Assembly: GCA_050186825.1 (NCBI GenBank)
Contig: JBFWYD010000009.1
Coordinates: 1 to 64,000, forward strand
Length of the DNA: 64,000 bases
From: NORP233 sp050186825
GTDB taxonomy: Bacteria > Planctomycetota > J058
Direction of reading: 5' to 3'
The notes below the pieces were generated by a model. The model was given only the letters and a program-made list of their open reading frames with translations. It was not told the origin of the DNA and searched no databases. Numbering within the stretch: position 1 is the stretch's first letter; every line of letters starts with the position of its first letter. The position numbers and the translations under genes are program-made. This document shows, one piece after another, positions 61,776 through 64,000 of the stretch.

Positions 61776-62740
61776 TGGGGGTCCTCCGGGTGCGCTGGGG
61801 GCTCGCCCTCGCCGGGGTCGCCGCGCGCGGCCGCGGCGGCGAAGGCGTACTCGACGGGGCCCGCCGGGACGTCCTCCCAGCGCGCCACGCCATGTTCGTC
61901 GGTGGTCGCGCGCCGCTCCTCGCCCCCCGCGAGGGTCAGCGTGACCTCGACGCCGCCCACGGGCTGGCCGTCAAGGTCGAGCACCTCGAGCTCGTACCAG
62001 TCCTTGAAGCGCAGCTCCGGCGAGCGCGCGCTGCGCTCCTCGCTCGCGCGCGCCACGAAGGCGTACTCCGGGGCGGGGAAGGCCTCGTCCTCGCGCTGCG
62101 CGTCGTCCTCGTCGTCGGTCCAGGCGAAGGTCCAGCGCGCGCGGGCGACGCCGCCCGAGACGCTCGCCTGGAGCTCGGCCACGGGGTCGTCCTCGCCGTC
62201 GGCGTCGACCTCGACGATCGCGAAGCGGACCTCGGCTCCGTCGGGGAGGGCGGCGCTCACGAGGAGCTCGACCTCGTCGCCGACGCGCGCCTCGGACACG
62301 CTCCAGCGCGGGTCGGCCAGGGTTACGAGCTCCAGGCGCAGGGTCTGACCCACCAGGCAGGAGCGCTCGGCCGCGTCGCCGTCGGCCGCGGCGGGGGCCT
62401 CGGCGTCCTCGCTGGCCGCGCTCCGCACGCTGCCCGGGGCCCGGTCGGGGAAGCGGACCCGGGCCGTTCCCGCCTCGCTGGCCTCGACCTTGGCGAAGCC
62501 GTCCTCGTTGGTGGTCCCGGCGACCGGATCGGTCTCGCCCGGGAGGTAGACCTCGTAGCGCTCGTTCGCCACCGGGTCGCCCCCGGGCGCGGTCAGGGAG
62601 AAGCGGACCAGCTTCTTGCGGCTGCGCACGCGGAACTGGCGGGTGACCTCGAACTCGAGGGTCCACTGGTCCTTGCTCTGCCCGCAGCCGGGGCAGACCT
62701 CGTCGTCGAGGAGGTCCTTGTCGCAGTGTCGCCAGGGCAT
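61772..62740 (-). CDS. Zinc-ribbon plus Ig-like-domain protein
   Basis: 322 residues. A short N-terminal His/Cys cluster (HCDKDLLDDEVCPGCGQ) is followed by a beta domain resembling those attached to contractile-injection and type VI spike proteins (RFSLTAPGGDPVANERYEVY, GTTNEDGFAKVEASEAG), an acidic middle (VEVDADGEDDPVAEL) and a C-terminal regulatory-type beta domain (VGGVEVTLTLAGGEERRATT, DEHGVARWEDVPAG). No catalytic site. ATG 62740 has no ribosome site; TAGGCT ends 7 nt before it. No contractile-injection gene is nearby, so the resemblance may be only fold-level. It pairs with the metallopeptidase downstream. Confidence 0.65.
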   Translation of the reverse strand: MPWRHCDKDLLDDEVCPGCGQSKDQWTLEFEVTRQFRVRSRKKLVRFSLTAPGGDPVANERYEVYLPGETDPVAGTTNEDGFAKVEASEAGTARVRFPDRAPGSVRSAASEDAEAPAAADGDAAERSCLVGQTLRLELVTLADPRWSVSEARVGDEVELLVSAALPDGAEVRFAIVEVDADGEDDPVAELQASVSGGVARARWTFAWTDDEDDAQREDEAFPAPEYAFVARASEERSARSPELRFKDWYELEVLDLDGQPVGGVEVTLTLAGGEERRATTDEHGVARWEDVPAGPVEYAFAAAAARGDPGEGEPPAHPEDPQ

Positions 62741-62747
62741 GGGGCCG

Positions 62748-62753
62748 AGCCTA
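62748..62753 (-). promoter_or_regulatory. -10-like TAGGCT, 7 nt before start
   Basis: TAGGCT on the minus strand, then CGGCCCC, then ATG 62740. Leaderless spacing. Confidence 0.45.
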
Positions 62754-62809
62754 AGCAGACCGCCGGCGCCGCGCGAGGGCCCCCACTCCCGGAGGCCCGC
62801 GGCGACGCT

Positions 62810-62815
62810 TAGGAT
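62810..62815 (+). promoter_or_regulatory. -10-like TAGGAT of the dienelactone hydrolase gene
   Basis: TAGGAT (4 of 6) lies 23 nt before ATG 62839, with the ribosome site GAGAGGAG between. Confidence 0.4.
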
Positions 62816-62838
62816 CCGCGCCCCGAGAGGAGCCGCGC

Positions 62839-63738
<900 letters not shown>

Positions 63739-63866
63739 GCACACGCGCGCGAGCCGGGGCAGGGCCGGGCGGAGCGCCAGCGAGGCGCCGCGACGCCAGC
63801 GAGGTCGAGGGCCGAGGCGGCGGTTGCCTCGCTCGGGCGCGCGAGGCATCTTCCGGGCGAAGCCCC

Positions 63867-64000
63867 ATGACCGAGCCGAACCATCCGCCGGAGCCCGAGC
63901 CGCCGCAGCTCGAGGCTGGAGACCCCGATCGGGACGCGATCCTGCGCCGGCGCGAGCGCTTCGTCGCGAGCGAGCTTGCTGGGCTCACGGGCGGCGCGCC
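63867..64000 (+). CDS. Unknown protein, N-terminal fragment
   Basis: ATG 63867 is open to the right edge (44 codons). An acidic, Pro-rich start (MTEPNHPPEPEPPQLE) is followed by DPDRDAILRRRERFVASELA and AGLTGG, a pattern I associate with short proteins ahead of hydrophobic or lipoprotein-like C-termini in myxobacteria and planctomycetes. No function can be assigned. Confidence 0.55.
   Translation, partial: MTEPNHPPEPEPPQLEAGDPDRDAILRRRERFVASELAGLTGGA

Noticed and set aside
61772..62740. Contractile-injection (eCIS/T6SS) locus
   Set aside because: Only a fold-like resemblance of a beta domain; no sheath, tube, spike or baseplate gene is present.

Overview
The window comes from a GC-rich (clearly above 70% by eye) Gram-negative-type bacterium. 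Diderm envelope genes (KDO transferase, family 9 glycosyltransferase), a haem A/O route for an aerobic oxidase, Hanks-type kinases fused to TPRs or beta-propellers, FHA and PilZ proteins, an HD-GYP protein, and a giant TPR protein beside a MoxR/DUF58/BatA/VWA block together suggest Planctomycetota. Myxococcota is the main alternative. This is inference from gene content; there is no rRNA or tRNA gene to settle it. About 44 genes are supported. Most long frames overlapping them on the other strand are GC-rich shadows.

Layout. 1-6509 (minus): an overlapping gene chain with a PEP-synthase/rifampicin-phosphotransferase-like protein cut by the left edge (with a Ser/Glu/Gly repeat tail), a nucleotide-sugar-epimerase-like protein, two isoprenylcysteine-methyltransferase-like membrane proteins and two related small membrane proteins. 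6588-14267: zinc-ribbon membrane protein, RadD-like helicase, multi-FHA protein divergent from a pseudo-receiver/HD-GYP protein plus a pseudopilin-like protein, a PilZ protein with three copies of an unnamed module, and a small ORF. 14399-19121 (minus): family 9 glycosyltransferase followed by a large Ser/Thr kinase-TPR protein. 19477-20654: CBS-pair protein and an unknown. 20665-38611 (minus): VWA, BatA-like, DUF58, MoxR, coiled-coil membrane protein and a 3106-residue TPR protein, arranged as one block transcribed from 38611 downward.

38766-46010: VOC protein, NERD-domain protein fused to a probable pseudokinase, Trm112-like protein, DUF3179 protein, haem O synthase, divergent haem A synthase, TPR protein. 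46011-48382: a DUF3419/BtaA-like gene flanked on both sides by pairs of similar GATCT-centred palindromes, next to a RAYT-type HUH transposase. 48589-55229: YdeI/OmpD-associated protein, SDR, metallophosphoesterase, kinase with beta-propeller, and KDO transferase overlapping it tail to tail. 55262-64000: SecA, homoserine kinase, lipoprotein, zinc metallopeptidase with an overlapping zinc-ribbon/Ig-like partner, secreted dienelactone hydrolase, and the start of an unknown gene.

The most general pattern is regulatory. About ten starts without a Shine-Dalgarno sequence have a TAGGCT/TAGCCT-like -10 hexamer ending 6-8 nt before the start codon, which predicts leaderless mRNAs. Other genes have a -10-like hexamer about 17-40 nt upstream plus a clear purine-rich ribosome binding site. 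The most unusual loci are the palindrome/RAYT region, the NERD-pseudokinase, the pseudo-receiver HD-GYP protein, the PilZ triple-module protein and the giant TPR/MoxR block.
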